A stretch of DNA of 64,000 nucleotides from contig JAQJZZ010000011.1 in assembly GCA_030077755.1 (NCBI GenBank), positions 2,170,001 to 2,234,000 on the forward strand. Reading direction: 5' to 3'. The translations under genes were made by a program, and so were the position numbers. The notes under the pieces are model-generated. The model had not been told where the DNA came from. It saw only the letters and a program-made list of their open reading frames with translations, and did no database searches. Origin of the DNA: Filosporella fistucella (taxonomy: Eukaryota; Ascomycota; Leotiomycetes; Helotiales). Shown piece after piece: positions 47,711-58,601 of this stretch. Position 1 is the stretch's first letter. The number at the start of each line of letters is the position of its first letter.

Positions 47711-48556
47711 TCAGTACTCAAAGAAAGTCTGCTCGACGTCCTCAAACTCTGCCTCCAATTCTCCGAATTGTTCTGGAACACAAATGAGTTTGAACTTCTT
47801 CTCACAAACCTGGCACTGATAGTTGATTTCTTCATCGCCGTGGATATCCATCTCCTGGATCCGCTCCTCCGTTTGTCCTCTTCTATACCAGCATCCACAT
47901 GGAAGAGTCTCCATAGAATCCTTATCAGCCAAAAATTCGCAACCTTCGTGTCCGTTGTTGTAGAGGAAGAAACATTCCTCAGCTATCACATCGTCTGCTA
48001 CCTCTTTTGCGCGAAGAGCATTGACGTGCATGTAGAACTTCGTCTCGATTTCCAAACGCTTTGCCTCTTGTCGGCGATGCTTTTGGTTATCAGTTTCTCG
48101 CTTCCAGATCGCCCTCAATGCCTCAAGCTCCTCCATGGATCTCCAGGGTCTTGCCCGCGGCTTCTCTTTACTGAATTTGGGCTTCCACCACTTTTTAGTA
48201 CCCGTGGCATACTGATCACTAGTACGAGGCTCAGCCTCTCCCGAAACTCTCTCAAAACAAGAGCTGCAAAGGTGGCATTTGTGGGCTATGAAAAATAGCT
48301 CGAACTTTTCACAGCCTGGAGAAGGTTTAGCTATTATCTCTTCAACAACCTGGCGTGTCACCATTGTGTCATCTAAGGTTTCGGAGGATTGGAGCCCGGG
48401 GACATAGGGACAAGTGGGAGCGTGGGTGGTATATTTTGTGGTGCATCCACATGCTTCAAAAAGACTCCATGCTGAAAAGCAGGTGTTTCGAGGCGGGAGA
48501 GGGATGCGGCTGTAATTCGAGTCGCGGTCCCAGCTTTCCACTGATGAGTCGCTCAT
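47711..48556 (-). CDS. Cys/His-rich protein, CGC-x6-H-x3-C family, possible zinc binder
   Basis: Intronless 281 aa frame from ATG 48556. Near the N-terminus FEACGCTTKYTTHAPTC matches a CG[HC]-x6-H-x3-C signature shared with the 51.8 kb gene. HKCHLCSSCF follows about 40 residues later, then a basic helical part (RAIWKRETDNQKHRRQEAKR). The C-terminal part has LPCGCWYRRG and QCQVCEKKFKL, resembling the second half of a RING-type domain, and ends with an acidic tail. No signal peptide. Zinc binding is inferred from Cys/His spacing; function unknown. Confidence 0.75.
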   Translation of the reverse strand: MSDSSVESWDRDSNYSRIPLPPRNTCFSAWSLFEACGCTTKYTTHAPTCPYVPGLQSSETLDDTMVTRQVVEEIIAKPSPGCEKFELFFIAHKCHLCSSCFERVSGEAEPRTSDQYATGTKKWWKPKFSKEKPRARPWRSMEELEALRAIWKRETDNQKHRRQEAKRLEIETKFYMHVNALRAKEVADDVIAEECFFLYNNGHEGCEFLADKDSMETLPCGCWYRRGQTEERIQEMDIHGDEEINYQCQVCEKKFKLICVPEQFGELEAEFEDVEQTFFEY

Positions 48557-49182
48557 GATGACGAGGATTGGTGTTTCTTAACGAAATTTTGAAGATGAGA
48601 GGTAATCAGGGAATCTCTGGAGATTTTCTTCTTTCGAAGAAGCTGGATCGATTGAAGAACGAAATAATGTGGAGAAGCCTCGCCTGTACAGTGAATTTAA
48701 CAGTAAGCACTCAATCTTGTCTTGGATTTTTGTATACAATTACATTGTTTCAGTGAAGAATATAATGAATTTCTTTGACCCACATTTATCATCTACAGAG
48801 TCATTATTCAAATAAGTTATAATGTCGGTTTTTCTTCGAATGGGGGTCAACAAAGGCTCTTCGTCAAGCCCCAATACAAAACATAATGGCGACAAAGATC
48901 AAATACAGGGTTTCTTTTGTTTTCAGCAAAGTTAATGATAATCCACAAAGCACGAAAGTCATGGGACGTTGAAGTATAAGCATATTTTTTCAATTTTCAA
49001 AATAATATTTACCACATTCAAGCACAATTAGTTTTCATACTGTCACACTGAATCAATCGAGAAGACTTAGTTGGAGGTTACCAACTTTTATTGCAAAGGT
49101 TATTATTCACTGCTAAAAAGTGACGGAGCTGACTACGTATCGTTCACAGTCTTGCCCTCGGTGCAGGTCAGTGCTTACCTTT
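48557..49182. other. AT-rich intergenic
   Basis: Promoter side of the 48556 gene and 3' side of the C2H2 gene. No gene seen. Confidence 0.45.
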
Positions 49183-49764
49183 CTACGGTCGTTGAGTTCC
49201 ACTTGGACCCTCTCCTGGATCTTCAGCGTTGTCATCCCCATCCATTAGCTCTGGCTGTGACCGATCGTTTCTCATTGATATCAAGATAGTAGCAGCTTCG
49301 ATGACTTCTGGATCTTCCTCCTGGTATGGCTGTGCAGCTTGAGCTTGTACTTGTGTAGGAGGAGGTTTACCACGTCTGAGTCTCTCAGCCTCGCACGCAT
49401 CTGTCCGTCTATGTGCCGAAAGATGTAATTGTGACTCTCGCTCTGAACCGCAGAGGTCACACAAAAAGAGTCCATCTGAGCGCTCGAAAGATGCAATGCC
49501 ACCGCGGTGCATTCTTCCATTGTGAATTCTCAGGTATCTTCTAGTGCGATAGTCCCGTTTGCACAAGTCACACCAGAATGGGGGCCGTTGTAGAGGTGTC
49601 GGCAGTTCTTCTCCCATCTGTTCTGCTTCATTCTCCGCCTCCCTCCTCAATTCTTCGCCAATTCTCTTGCATCTAGCTGTCCTTTGATGGAGCTGAAGAT
49701 TTTGGGCTGTGTGAGTTCGAAATCCGCAGACATTACAAATGAATCGTTTTATTGTTTCGCTCAT
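49183..49764 (-). CDS. C2H2-type zinc finger protein
   Basis: Intronless 193 aa frame from ATG 49764 (MSETIKRFICNVCGFRTHTA). Three finger-like units: CNVCGFRTHTAQNLQLHQRTARC, CDLCKRDYRTRRYLRIHNGRMH and CDLCGSERESQLHLSAHRRTDAC. The middle one is a good C2H2 finger; the first and third end in a Cys, giving C2HC-like spacing. The C-terminal 60 residues are acidic and Pro/Gln-rich. It could bind DNA or RNA. No target can be inferred. Confidence 0.85.
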   Translation of the reverse strand: MSETIKRFICNVCGFRTHTAQNLQLHQRTARCKRIGEELRREAENEAEQMGEELPTPLQRPPFWCDLCKRDYRTRRYLRIHNGRMHRGGIASFERSDGLFLCDLCGSERESQLHLSAHRRTDACEAERLRRGKPPPTQVQAQAAQPYQEEDPEVIEAATILISMRNDRSQPELMDGDDNAEDPGEGPSGTQRP

Positions 49765-50736
49765 GCTGACGAACAGTTGGTCAAGTTGGCGAAGTTGATG
49801 ATGAATTTGGTGGCAGGTTTTGTGAAGCAGGAGACTATGTGGATTTACAAGTTTTTACTTATACTGTTATTGGAGAAGCTGTTTCTACTTGCAGCTGTTG
49901 TTTGACTGGATTGATACACTGTTCAGTATACTTAAGTCAGTGTAAAGACAGTGTGGTACGTTGCATAAACAGCGTTAGTCTATGACGTTTGCCTTCCGAC
50001 GAATTCTTCCAGAAATATTGTGATACTGTGACCAATTGCTATTGGGAAATGGTATATTTTCTACCTAGAAACAAAGCTATTGGCAAAGTATAGTTTATAC
50101 AGAAAGGACAACAAGGCTCTGTATTGTCTTGCACCGATCACTTACTCTTACCAACTGACATTCTGCAAATATCATGAAAATTAAGAATAGAGGTTTATAG
50201 GCATACACAGCAATAATATCTCCCAATCGTGCCTAAGTGTTATAGATTGAATCGCCCGATGCTGGTACAAGCCATAATATCTTGCAGTGTATCCATTGTA
50301 TTCCATCAGGCACGGGCTGAGCGTCATTTTAGTAGGGCATTGCTAAGAAGTTTTTTACTCTTGCAAATAGCTGCGTCTTTTTTGCATAGCCCTGAGGAAA
50401 CATTTATTGCTATGAATAAGTATTGTTCGGTTCGCCATATCCAGTATCTGATGTCGCATTGGTAGTGGCTTATACTTTGGGGCACTGTTCAAGAAGTGGT
50501 GTGATGAGCCCGCAATCAGGCATCAAAGTCAGTCAAGGCGAAATGCCGGATTCCTCCGGGCCTGGTATCCATTTCAGTATGGAGTGCAATGGCTTGCCAC
50601 TCTGGGGCGATAATTTTATACGTAGTACTCTGCTCCATTAACTTAAGATCTTCAACGCTGCTTTGGCTATCACCCTTCTTAGTATGGTTCATTTCCCCCA
50701 AACTTTATCCACTTTGATGTTGACTATCCACAAGCC
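49765..50736. other. Intergenic, no gene seen
   Basis: Divergent gap of about 970 bp, AT-rich; short frames lack motifs. Confidence 0.45.
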
Positions 50737-51296
50737 ATGCCAAATTTAGCTCCAGCTTTCTTTGGTCTTGGGATAGCCACGTTCACTATAGAAGGGCCAA
50801 TCGCCTATATCCTCCTCACTCTCGATATTCTGAAGCGTGACCATCACGACAGCATTGCTATAGCTCATCTTTGTGCAGTAAGTTGTATAGCGCAATATTT
50901 TATCTATATTAATACATATAGGCTGCTCTTACCTTATGTATATTCTGGCCATTGATGATATGGATATGTTGCAGTTGGAGGAAAACCGCATATGGAGTCA
51001 CTGCACTAGCCTTTTTTCTAGCCTTCCTCTTGTACCTTGGCTTGCTCATTGCATTGGCAACGAATCCGCATACAAGACATGAATACCAAATCGGGATACA
51101 TTTGGCAAAGAATGGGACTGACAAAGGGGATGCGGCTAAAATGCATCCTTATTATGGGATATTTGTAAATGATATAATTTTTGTGTAAGTATTGCCTTAC
51201 CATCATATCTCGTTGGCACAGCTAATGAATTCTAGATTGCTAGGGCTTTTTGCCAGTATGTCTTGCGTTAGCTTGTCAGATAGGGATTCCTTCTAA
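50737..51296 (+). CDS. Small multi-pass membrane protein
   Basis: Three exons read by eye (50737-50877, 50922-51184, 51236-51296) join into an intact 154-aa frame. About four hydrophobic helices: FFGLGIATFTIEGPIAYILL, ALTLCIFWPLMIWICC, ALAFFLAFLLYLGLLIALA and a last one around FVNDIIFVLLGLFASM. A polar loop (NPHTRHEYQIGIHLAKNG) lies between helices 3 and 4. Introns have GTAAGT donors and ATAG/CTAG acceptors. No known family recognised. It interrupts an otherwise minus-strand run. The small size and lack of a homologue I can name keep confidence moderate. Confidence 0.5.
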
Positions 51297-51832
51297 ATCA
51301 GGTTGCGTTGAAGCGTGGCTTCAATGCTCACATCTGAACGCAAAGCCAAGGCTCTCAAAACACAACGATACTTGCCATTCTCATTTTTCTATGAGTTTCT
51401 AAGAGGCCATTGTTAGATCCTGTAGCGTTGTAATATAAAGCCTTATCTGAAATGTTGCTAACATTGTTTTCCTGCTTCGCGAGAACATTATATACCATTC
51501 ATCTCCATACAACAAAGGCGGTAGTTCCAAGAAGGTGATGGACGAGCTTTTTCATTATACCGGGTTGAGGAATGATTACTTCAAATTGACTTCTAGTACC
51601 TTATCATCTGTTATATCGCCTGGACTGGTGATTGCGTTTTATTTTTGCACTCGAAATGAAACACTTTCACGAAGGTAACTCCTTGAATTTACAAATTCAG
51701 CGTGCCTTGTATTACTTATCAATAAGTACCTTGGTTGCCAAAAGGCAATTCTGCAGGTAGTATAAAGCGCAGAACATTACTTGGACATAATATTTAGTTC
51801 ATCATCTTGCTTTTCGTCTCATCACCGGAATC
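51297..51832. other. Convergent 3' intergenic
   Basis: AT-rich gap; nothing seen. Confidence 0.45.
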
Positions 51833-52399
51833 TCATTGCCTCTCCTGTCTGATCTCGTCCCATTTCTCCAACTGTTTCCTCTTCTTCCTCTGCTCTTGAA
51901 ATCCAATCTCTCTCAGGAACATTTGTCTGTTCTTGATTACCTCCTGCACTAGAAGAGCATTTAGGTTCTTTGCTACAACTTCTTTCCTTCCCCACCCGAA
52001 CAACCCCGCATTCTCCACAGCCACTACTTGTGGTCCGCACTCTTCACATGTGCCTTTCTTGATGACCCATAATCTCCTGGCGGTATCAAGTGTACAATCT
52101 GTGGTAGAAGGTGCTTCGCTCTTGACCCAACCATAGTATGGGAGATTGCAGGGTTGTTCGTGAATCATCAGGTTGGAGATGTGACCACATTGTTCATGTA
52201 GCATGTGAATGTGCAAGCAAGAGAAGTTGTGTGGGTTCGGAAGCTTTACGTAGGAGGGTTGTGGCATGCTCGAGGGCTCGATGGTCGTTGCTGAGGGTAC
52301 GGAGTGTATAGATGCGCTAGATGGGAGTGAGACAACTGAAGGCGTGGAGGAGTCCCGCTTGGATGGTTCCACTTGCTGGACCAAATGGAGCTGGATCAT
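51833..52399 (-). CDS. Cys/His-rich protein, CGH-x6-H-x3-C family
   Basis: 188 aa from ATG 52399 (MIQLHLVQQVEPSKRDSS); the frame is open further upstream but has no ATG there. A Ser/Pro-rich lead is followed by HEQCGHISNLMIHEQPC, the same CG[HC]-x6-H-x3-C spacing as in the 47.7 kb gene. Then WVIKKGTCEECGP gives a C-x2-C pair. The C-terminal 60 residues are a basic, helical stretch (FLREIGFQEQRKKRKQLEKW). Architecture, order and spacing match the 47.7 kb protein, so they are likely paralogues; this one lacks the RING-like end. Function unknown. Confidence 0.75.
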   Translation of the reverse strand: MIQLHLVQQVEPSKRDSSTPSVVSLPSSASIHSVPSATTIEPSSMPQPSYVKLPNPHNFSCLHIHMLHEQCGHISNLMIHEQPCNLPYYGWVKSEAPSTTDCTLDTARRLWVIKKGTCEECGPQVVAVENAGLFGWGRKEVVAKNLNALLVQEVIKNRQMFLREIGFQEQRKKRKQLEKWDEIRQERQ

Positions 52400-53330
52400 T
52401 GTGAATTTGTCTTTTGATGGATTGAGTATGGACAATGTATTTGTTGTAGGAGCTCTGCGACTGTGTGCTCTTTGTTGGGAGTATGTCCTCCGGTACCTTT
52501 GTTTGGCGAATATTGACCCAGATATTGCGTGTGGGGTTAGCTTGTGATCTAATCCTAAAGTTTGATTCGCAGTGGAAGGGATATTGATATACTGATATAA
52601 ATTATCCTTGAGTCGTGCAATTTTGATGCACTGAGTGGCGTGATTCACAACTTACTATCACAGGATTTCTAAGAATGGAAGCTCAGCGGTGAATATAGTC
52701 GTGATTCAGTAATAGAATCGTCCAAGACAATGGCAGGAACAACAACCTCTCCGCTCTTCAATAGATCAAATGCTTCAATTAGTATAAGAAGGTAAGAGTA
52801 GATTGGAGATTAGAGCTTCACAAGAACGGGACGAAACGTAGTTCTGTTTGCAGTTGGATCTCTTCAAAGACACGTGCTGGAACAAAGGATACGCAGCGCG
52901 ACCTGTCCCCGTTCCTGAATAGATCAAGTTTTTCAAGGGCTAGCTCTTTGGCTCAGTTCGAGTTTGTCGCTGCCAGTAACGCTCATGTCGAGTTCACGAC
53001 TCAACAGTGGCGATAATGCAATCCATAGTTCTGCCTTGTCTCAAAATTTGAGTGTGATTAAGTAGGTGATTCAGAAAGCATTTCGTCAAGTAACTTAGTC
53101 ATTTGAATTATACACACCGATTTCTTTATCTGATTTGTCTGCGTTACATTTAATGGCTGTCAACTTTCACGGTGGCCATGGAACTCGCTTAATCTGGAAA
53201 AGGGGGAGGGAAGCCATAATCAAACACTTGAGCAAATCCAATTATGTTTCTTTACGGAACAATAACGATTACTCACCATGATTTCTATTATCTTTATCTG
53301 GCATACTCTTGATAGTCTGCATATATTATC
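52400..53330. other. Intergenic, no gene seen
   Basis: About 930 bp between tandem minus-strand genes; promoter of the 52399 gene. No motif-bearing frame. Confidence 0.45.
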
Positions 53331-53942
53331 TCAGATCCAATTCATAAGCCCATCATCCTCCCAATTCGCAAGGGCAGACTCATTCCCGTCCCTCCTCTGC
53401 TGCTTCCTCTCAGAAGAGAAATTATATATAGTCTCCCATTTCACCAACTTGAACTTCTTCTTGCATAGAGGACAATCTTTCCTAGTCCGGAACCATTTCT
53501 TGATACAAGAAGTATCAAAGACATGTCCACAAGGAAGCCGTCTCGAGAGTTCTCCACTAGCTAGTTTATGGCAAGTAACACATTCTGTGTTCTGGCCCAC
53601 TAACGCTCTGTCGTTGACTCGAGCTAAGAAAAGAGCTTCTGCGCTCTTGTTATCTGGATCGTAGAGGAGAGTGTGATCTGCGAAAGGGATGCCGTTAGCA
53701 GCCTCCAGATTGTAGTTTTTGGAAATAGCAGTACTCCTATCAAAAGCATATCCGTCTATCTCTTATCGGTTAGCCAGATATTTTTGATGGAGCCAGTACA
53801 CTCTCCTATCTGCGATCTCTTTTTGGGGAAAGCGGTCGTTGATCCTGTAGAGGTCTTGGAATACCCTCCAAGCCGAGACGGCCGTGGTAATGCAGATGAG
53901 AGTCTTCTTGCAGGGTGCATTCTTCAGGGATAAATTTAACAT
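53331..53942 (-). CDS. RING-H2 finger protein (probable E3 ubiquitin ligase)
   Basis: The C-terminal exon (53759-53331) holds a complete RING-H2: ECVTCHK, LPCGHVFDTSCIKKWF and DCPLCKKKF (C3H2C3 ligands all present), followed by a basic tail ending GLMNWI. Before it lies IDGYAFDRSTAISKNYNLEA. A first exon from ATG 53942 (to 53802) adds a helical part (SAWRVFQDLYRINDRFPQKE); the 42-bp intron has a GTGTAC donor and a GGCTAACC branch site. Joined length 189 aa in frame. RING-H2 proteins generally transfer ubiquitin from an E2. The RING is certain, the first exon less so. Confidence 0.78.
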
Positions 53943-53974
53943 ATTTATGTTGCTCTTTGTAGCGAGGACTGAGA

Positions 53975-54199
53975 TCAAGTGGAAGGGGTATACGTGTTCT
54001 GAATATAGATGTGAGGGGTCGACCTACAGGAAGAGGTGGCCGTTCTTGAGCATGAATACAGGTACTGCTGTGGTTTGCAGATATTTATATGGCCACATTT
54101 CTCGTAAAATTCGACTTGAACACCGCAGCAGTCTCCTTTGCAGTCTCTCACAGAATTGAAGGTCCGTGTCCGTTCTGATCCCTTGGTGAAACTCATCAT
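53975..54199 (-). CDS. Short CGH-motif protein or 3' exon of the next gene
   Basis: 74 aa from ATG 54199 (MMSFTKGSERTRTFNSVRD). It contains CKGDCCGVQVEFYEKCGHIN and further Cys residues, resembling the CGH family nearby. It ends in a Ser/Thr-rich tail. It may be the second exon of the 54274-54495 gene; the junction is not resolvable. Confidence 0.4.
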   Translation of the reverse strand: MMSFTKGSERTRTFNSVRDCKGDCCGVQVEFYEKCGHINICKPQQYLYSCSRTATSSCRSTPHIYIQNTYTPST

Positions 54200-54273
54200 G
54201 CTTCCTCCTCTCTCCCCCTTACCCTCTACGCCAACATTCAACTACACGTTCCCACACCCCCTCCGAATTTCCT

Positions 54274-54495
54274 CTACCCTCCGTCCCAGCCCATCATATC
54301 TCCTCTGACTTTCTTCGTATTCACGCCTCTAATTCCACCATGCACAAAACCAACAGATCCATTGTTAATCTGGTGCAATGACCTATAGTCTTCACACCCG
54401 GTTATCCAGCCAGGCATAGATTGAAAATGGGAGCATTGAGTATAAAGTTTCTTGACATGCCCACAGCGGTAGTAGGTTGTGAGCTCTCTGCACAT
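54274..54495 (-). CDS. Short CGH-motif Cys-rich protein
   Basis: 73 aa from ATG 54495, starting MCRELTTYYRCGHVKKLYTQ followed by CSHFQ and a later Cys (ITGCEDY). YYRCGH is typical of small fungal CGH proteins. The last 20 residues look less protein-like, so a splice to the 53975-54199 segment is likely. Function unknown; possible zinc binder. Confidence 0.5.
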   Translation of the reverse strand: MCRELTTYYRCGHVKKLYTQCSHFQSMPGWITGCEDYRSLHQINNGSVGFVHGGIRGVNTKKVRGDMMGWDGG

Positions 54496-55086
54496 TATTG
54501 GAGAGTCATTTGAGAGGATTAAGAATGTTTGATTGGGGAGTGGTTTGGGAGTCTGATACTGTGTGTTGTTGTTGGAAAGGGAGGAAGAAGTTCACATGTA
54601 TTGGAGAGAAATATTGATGTATGTATGCTGATAAAGACAACAAGTTGAGCAGCAGATTCATATTGAAACACTACCGGATTTGTACTGTGTATAGACTGAC
54701 GCATTTTTTCTCTTTCCATTGGGTATGATCACGCAGGGACTCGTGTACGGAGACATTTGTCTTTACCTGAGGAAACTACTGGATGTCTGATGGAATCCTA
54801 TGGGTGGATCGAAGCACAGTCAAGATACATTATATCACTTGATGAGGAAAAAAATTTCAAGAAACCCAACGATGCATCATGCATGCGGAAAAGGACTATC
54901 GACTAAGCTCGCTATCCCATAAATACAAATCTTCCTCCCAACTCATCATAAAATCCCGAAATCATATACGCGCCGTTTCCAGCCTGATCTTTTTCCAACG
55001 CCAGCGTAATTTTATTGTACATGCATCATCCCAGGCTATGCCTACAATCAATATCCCTTTCCCAATTTGTTCCTTGTTTCACAGAA
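54496..55086. other. Intergenic, no gene seen
   Basis: Promoter of the 54495 gene and 3' flank of the LPMO gene. Nothing recognisable. Confidence 0.45.
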
Positions 55087-56508
55087 TCAATTGTAACTGC
55101 GACGAGATGCACGGCGTTTGTTTCTCTTATACGCCGTGCCGGATGTTGGTGCTGGGCTAGCAGCGGACGAGCCACTTTTGGCAGTTGGAGAGGAGCCAGC
55201 TGTCAATGCTTTAAGTTCTTCCTTGATTTCCTTGAGCAGACTGATAGCTTCTTTGACTTCAGTCTCATTGAGTCCTGAGGCAGATTTGGAAGCGCTGGGA
55301 GAGGGCGATGTGGCAGTGGATTGACCAGAAGGAGGTGGGACTGCTCGAGAAGAACCCGCAGTAAAAACTGAACATTCTCCGAATTCAGGTCGACATCCGT
55401 TTGCTGGTAAGCAGTGCTGATCAGTAATCCCACAATAACCAAACTTCGAACAGCATTTGCCAAATGAGGTTCCTGTGCATGTTTGACTACCACCTTCTGG
55501 GCCACATCTTTGGTCAGTGGAAGGTTTGTTGGCACCGGTGGCAGGAAGTGGTGAGGCTGATGGTAAAGAAGCAGTAGGTTGTCCTGCTGATGAATGGGGC
55601 TTCGTAATGAAAACTCCGCTTTCAACATCAGCTCCTGCGGTTGGGGCTGGAGGGGGTGTATTTCCGGAATCAACGCCAGCTCCTGCATGCCCGGGTTTAA
55701 AAGTCGCTGTGTTCGACAAGCCGTTGAATGGATGAGCTGCGCATGTGTGTGGAGGAGCCAACACTTCCGACGGGTTTCCAGGTGGAGCGTTTGGAGGTGT
55801 AGTATCAGGGCCAGGATCTGGGTAGTTAAGATCCTTTGAATCGACTGTGTGACAATCATTGGGACCCAGGTCAGAAACAAACATCAAAGGGCGTTGGTCA
55901 AAAGGAATGCTTGGTGCTGGTCCAGTCCCTGCTTTGATCTCGATGGAAGCACAGTTCATATAGAACTCACGATTACCTGTCTTATTGGACCTAAGAAGAT
56001 CTTGTTAGTTTACTTGAACTTAACATGAGTGAGAGTAATGGAAGGATGTGCAAACTGCTTACCATGACCAGGCAAAGATAGCTTTACCAACAGGAGCGTC
56101 AGATGGGATCGTGAATGGAAATGTACCACCACTAGTTGGGCAGCCTCCGATAAATGAATGGATGACCTTCCAGCTTTGGCCCTTATCATAACTAAGAGAG
56201 ACTTGACATGATCCACCTTAGAAGTATTAGTAAGTGTGTTGGCTTTCATAGATCTACCACTTACCACTATGAACGGCCGTGTTGACCTCCACTTCGAATT
56301 TTGCTGGCCCGCCTTGCGTGAAGGTAGCAACAGGAGGAACGCTTTCAATACCAGTCAGGGTACCTTGACATGGAAAGTTATTAAATTGCACAGGTGACCT
56401 GATTGCGGGATCGCCGTCGTTCAGTGGAAGTGGAAAGACGATTTGCATGTGAGCAGTGATCGGGGTTGAGAGCGCGAGGAGCGCAACAAGAATATTCTTG
56501 AGCGCCAT
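55087..56508 (-). CDS. Secreted AA11-like lytic polysaccharide monooxygenase with chitin-binding domain
   Basis: Copper enzyme cutting chitin oxidatively (AA11-type assignment by pattern). Exons 56508-56265, 56216-56063 and 55990-55087 sum to 433 aa in frame. The signal peptide (residues 1-19, MALKNILVALLALSTPITA) is followed at once by His (HMQIVFPLP), which would be the N-terminal copper ligand. A second His lies in VNTAVHSG. SCQVSLSYDKGQSWKVI and FAWSWSNKTGNREFYMNCA are typical of the fold, the Tyr being the axial residue. A Pro/Thr-rich linker leads to a hevein-type chitin-binding domain (CGPEGGSQTCTG...CCSKFGYCG), then a Ser/Pro linker and an Arg/Lys-rich tail ending RRASRRSYN. It acts outside the cell, perhaps on fungal or arthropod chitin. 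Confidence 0.88.
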
Positions 56509-58601
56509 TGTGTAAGTGAGATATCGAAGTGCAGACCAGCTGATTTATTTGTGTATGTGTGTGAAGTAGTGTGTGAAAGTTGGAGTCGAAAATGAGTTGA
56601 AGAATTATTGCAAAAGAGGGGAAACAATGAACGAGTGGTTGTATAAATAGACGACGCTCCAGGCCTCGAATCGTTCTTGAATAATACTGCTATTGTGAAA
56701 ATGACAATGGGATGAATGAACAATAGCAAGCGACGTGAATCCGCGATTGACAATAGGTACGAAACGACAATAGCGTGAATCGAAAATGAACAAGTAACAA
56801 GGTGAAATGATTGTGAATATCGCGCACATCGAGAAGTTAATGAAACGAGAATAGTCTTCCTGCATCACCATTCGACGAGGAGACTACTTGTCATATGTAT
56901 TCTACAGCTCAAGGTAGCAAACAGATCTTCCATGATTCCCGTTCAAGAAGCGCGCAGAATCATCGCCTTGTTTGAAGGTACTTCCAGGCCTAGAAAGTGA
57001 TATTTCATGCTGTGAAGCCCTTCCATATGCAGCCCACCGAGCATTTAACCATGAATATGCTTAAGTATTGGCTCAGAGACCTCGAAATAGACGATCGCAT
57101 CCCCCGCGACGGGCCCTTGCATTACCGTTCTGGCTGCAGTGTGGCCGTTGCCGCTGGAGAAAGAGTCGCTTGCATTATCGATACCTTTTGAGGTCTAAAG
57201 AAAGGTCTTGAGCTGAACTTTGAAAGCGAGGATGTGCTTCATGAGCTTGCAGATTCGATACAAAGGTTTGTGAAAAGGTCTCGAGGCGAGTTTGAAGGCG
57301 AGAAAGTGTACCAACAAATTTCCAAAATGTCACTCTATCTTAGCCCTTTTTACAGGTAACGATACCCTCCATTCCTCCATCGCAAGCATTAATACACAAT
57401 CCCCGGCATGACGAAACGATTCTCTGCATCATCCAGGATTTTGTGTAGTCTGGTAGATTCTGATTCTATAAGCGCGGGGAGACATGTCGTTGAGCAATAG
57501 CCAATCGTAAGTGCGTTTCGGAATGTTTTTTGAACGCGCGCTTCGTTGAAACGCTGTGTGCAGATTTGTGTCGTGCTTTGCATTGAGAGAACATGGCCGG
57601 AAAGTGATGGCAGAGCTACTGCCAGTGGGGATTTCAGAGTGCTATTGAGTCATTGTGGTGTTGGGGGAGGAGGAGATTTGGGAGGAAGCAAGGGAAAGAG
57701 GAGAAGTGACGAGTCTAGATTTCATATTGTTACAGTCACCTGATCTTGTCTTTTGAATTCGCTGCAAACCCCATTCTAAGTTCACTATGTCAATAATTCC
57801 AAATCTTCATATCCTTCCATAGTAATCGCATGACCCAAAAAGGCATCTTCTGTTTTCGAAGATGTCCCTGAATTACTGAGAATATAGATTTGGTCATGTG
57901 ATACCCCTCAACCCCCAATTCCTTCCACTGAAGCAGCCTCTATTCATCGTTTTAGTCTAATGTAACAAGAAGTACTCTACATCACAGCTGATATATAATC
58001 ATTTACAAATATCTGAGTCTCTCAAACAAAAAGTATGCAGCGTCTGTATCTAAATTTGAAACTCTTTCCAACTGTCACAAACAGAAGACTACAATGGAAG
58101 TTAATACGCATCATGTTAATATTACCTATCTCACATTTACAAATACACTGACTAACTCTCGGATAGAAATATGTCTCGCCTACCAGATTGACCAAATCCA
58201 GCATACAGAATTCCTTTTCAGCACCATGCTTAGCTACCATGACATCTGCCACACCGCGATCCTTCCCAAGCTCTCACTCGCATTGCCAGCATATGCTGAG
58301 CCTATACTCGTAGGAATACGATATGCAATAAGAAATTTATGAGCAAGATGTAGGATGTGATTAGATAGGTACCGGAGGACGCACAACACGAAATAGATTT
58401 GGGTACAGGAAATTTGGTTTGAGGTATGGGTGCTAATTGGGTATCTGAGTAATGAAGCAATCTGAGAACAAAAGAGTACGCTTGAGTTACAATCCTTTGC
58501 TAAATGCCAGCCAAACCTGATCTCCAGCCTCCAAGATCCACCTGCCCATCTTAGAGATAGAACCCATCCATCACACCCCCAACACTTCCCCTCAATCGCA
58601 C
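56509..58601. other. Long intergenic (2.1 kb), no gene seen
   Basis: Holds the promoter of the LPMO gene and the 3' flank of the CHY gene. Only short frames (up to 88 codons) with no motif. Confidence 0.45.

Noticed and set aside
49690..49725. tRNA B-box-like gagttcgaaatcc
   Set aside because: Lies inside the C2H2 coding region and no clover-leaf can be formed around it.
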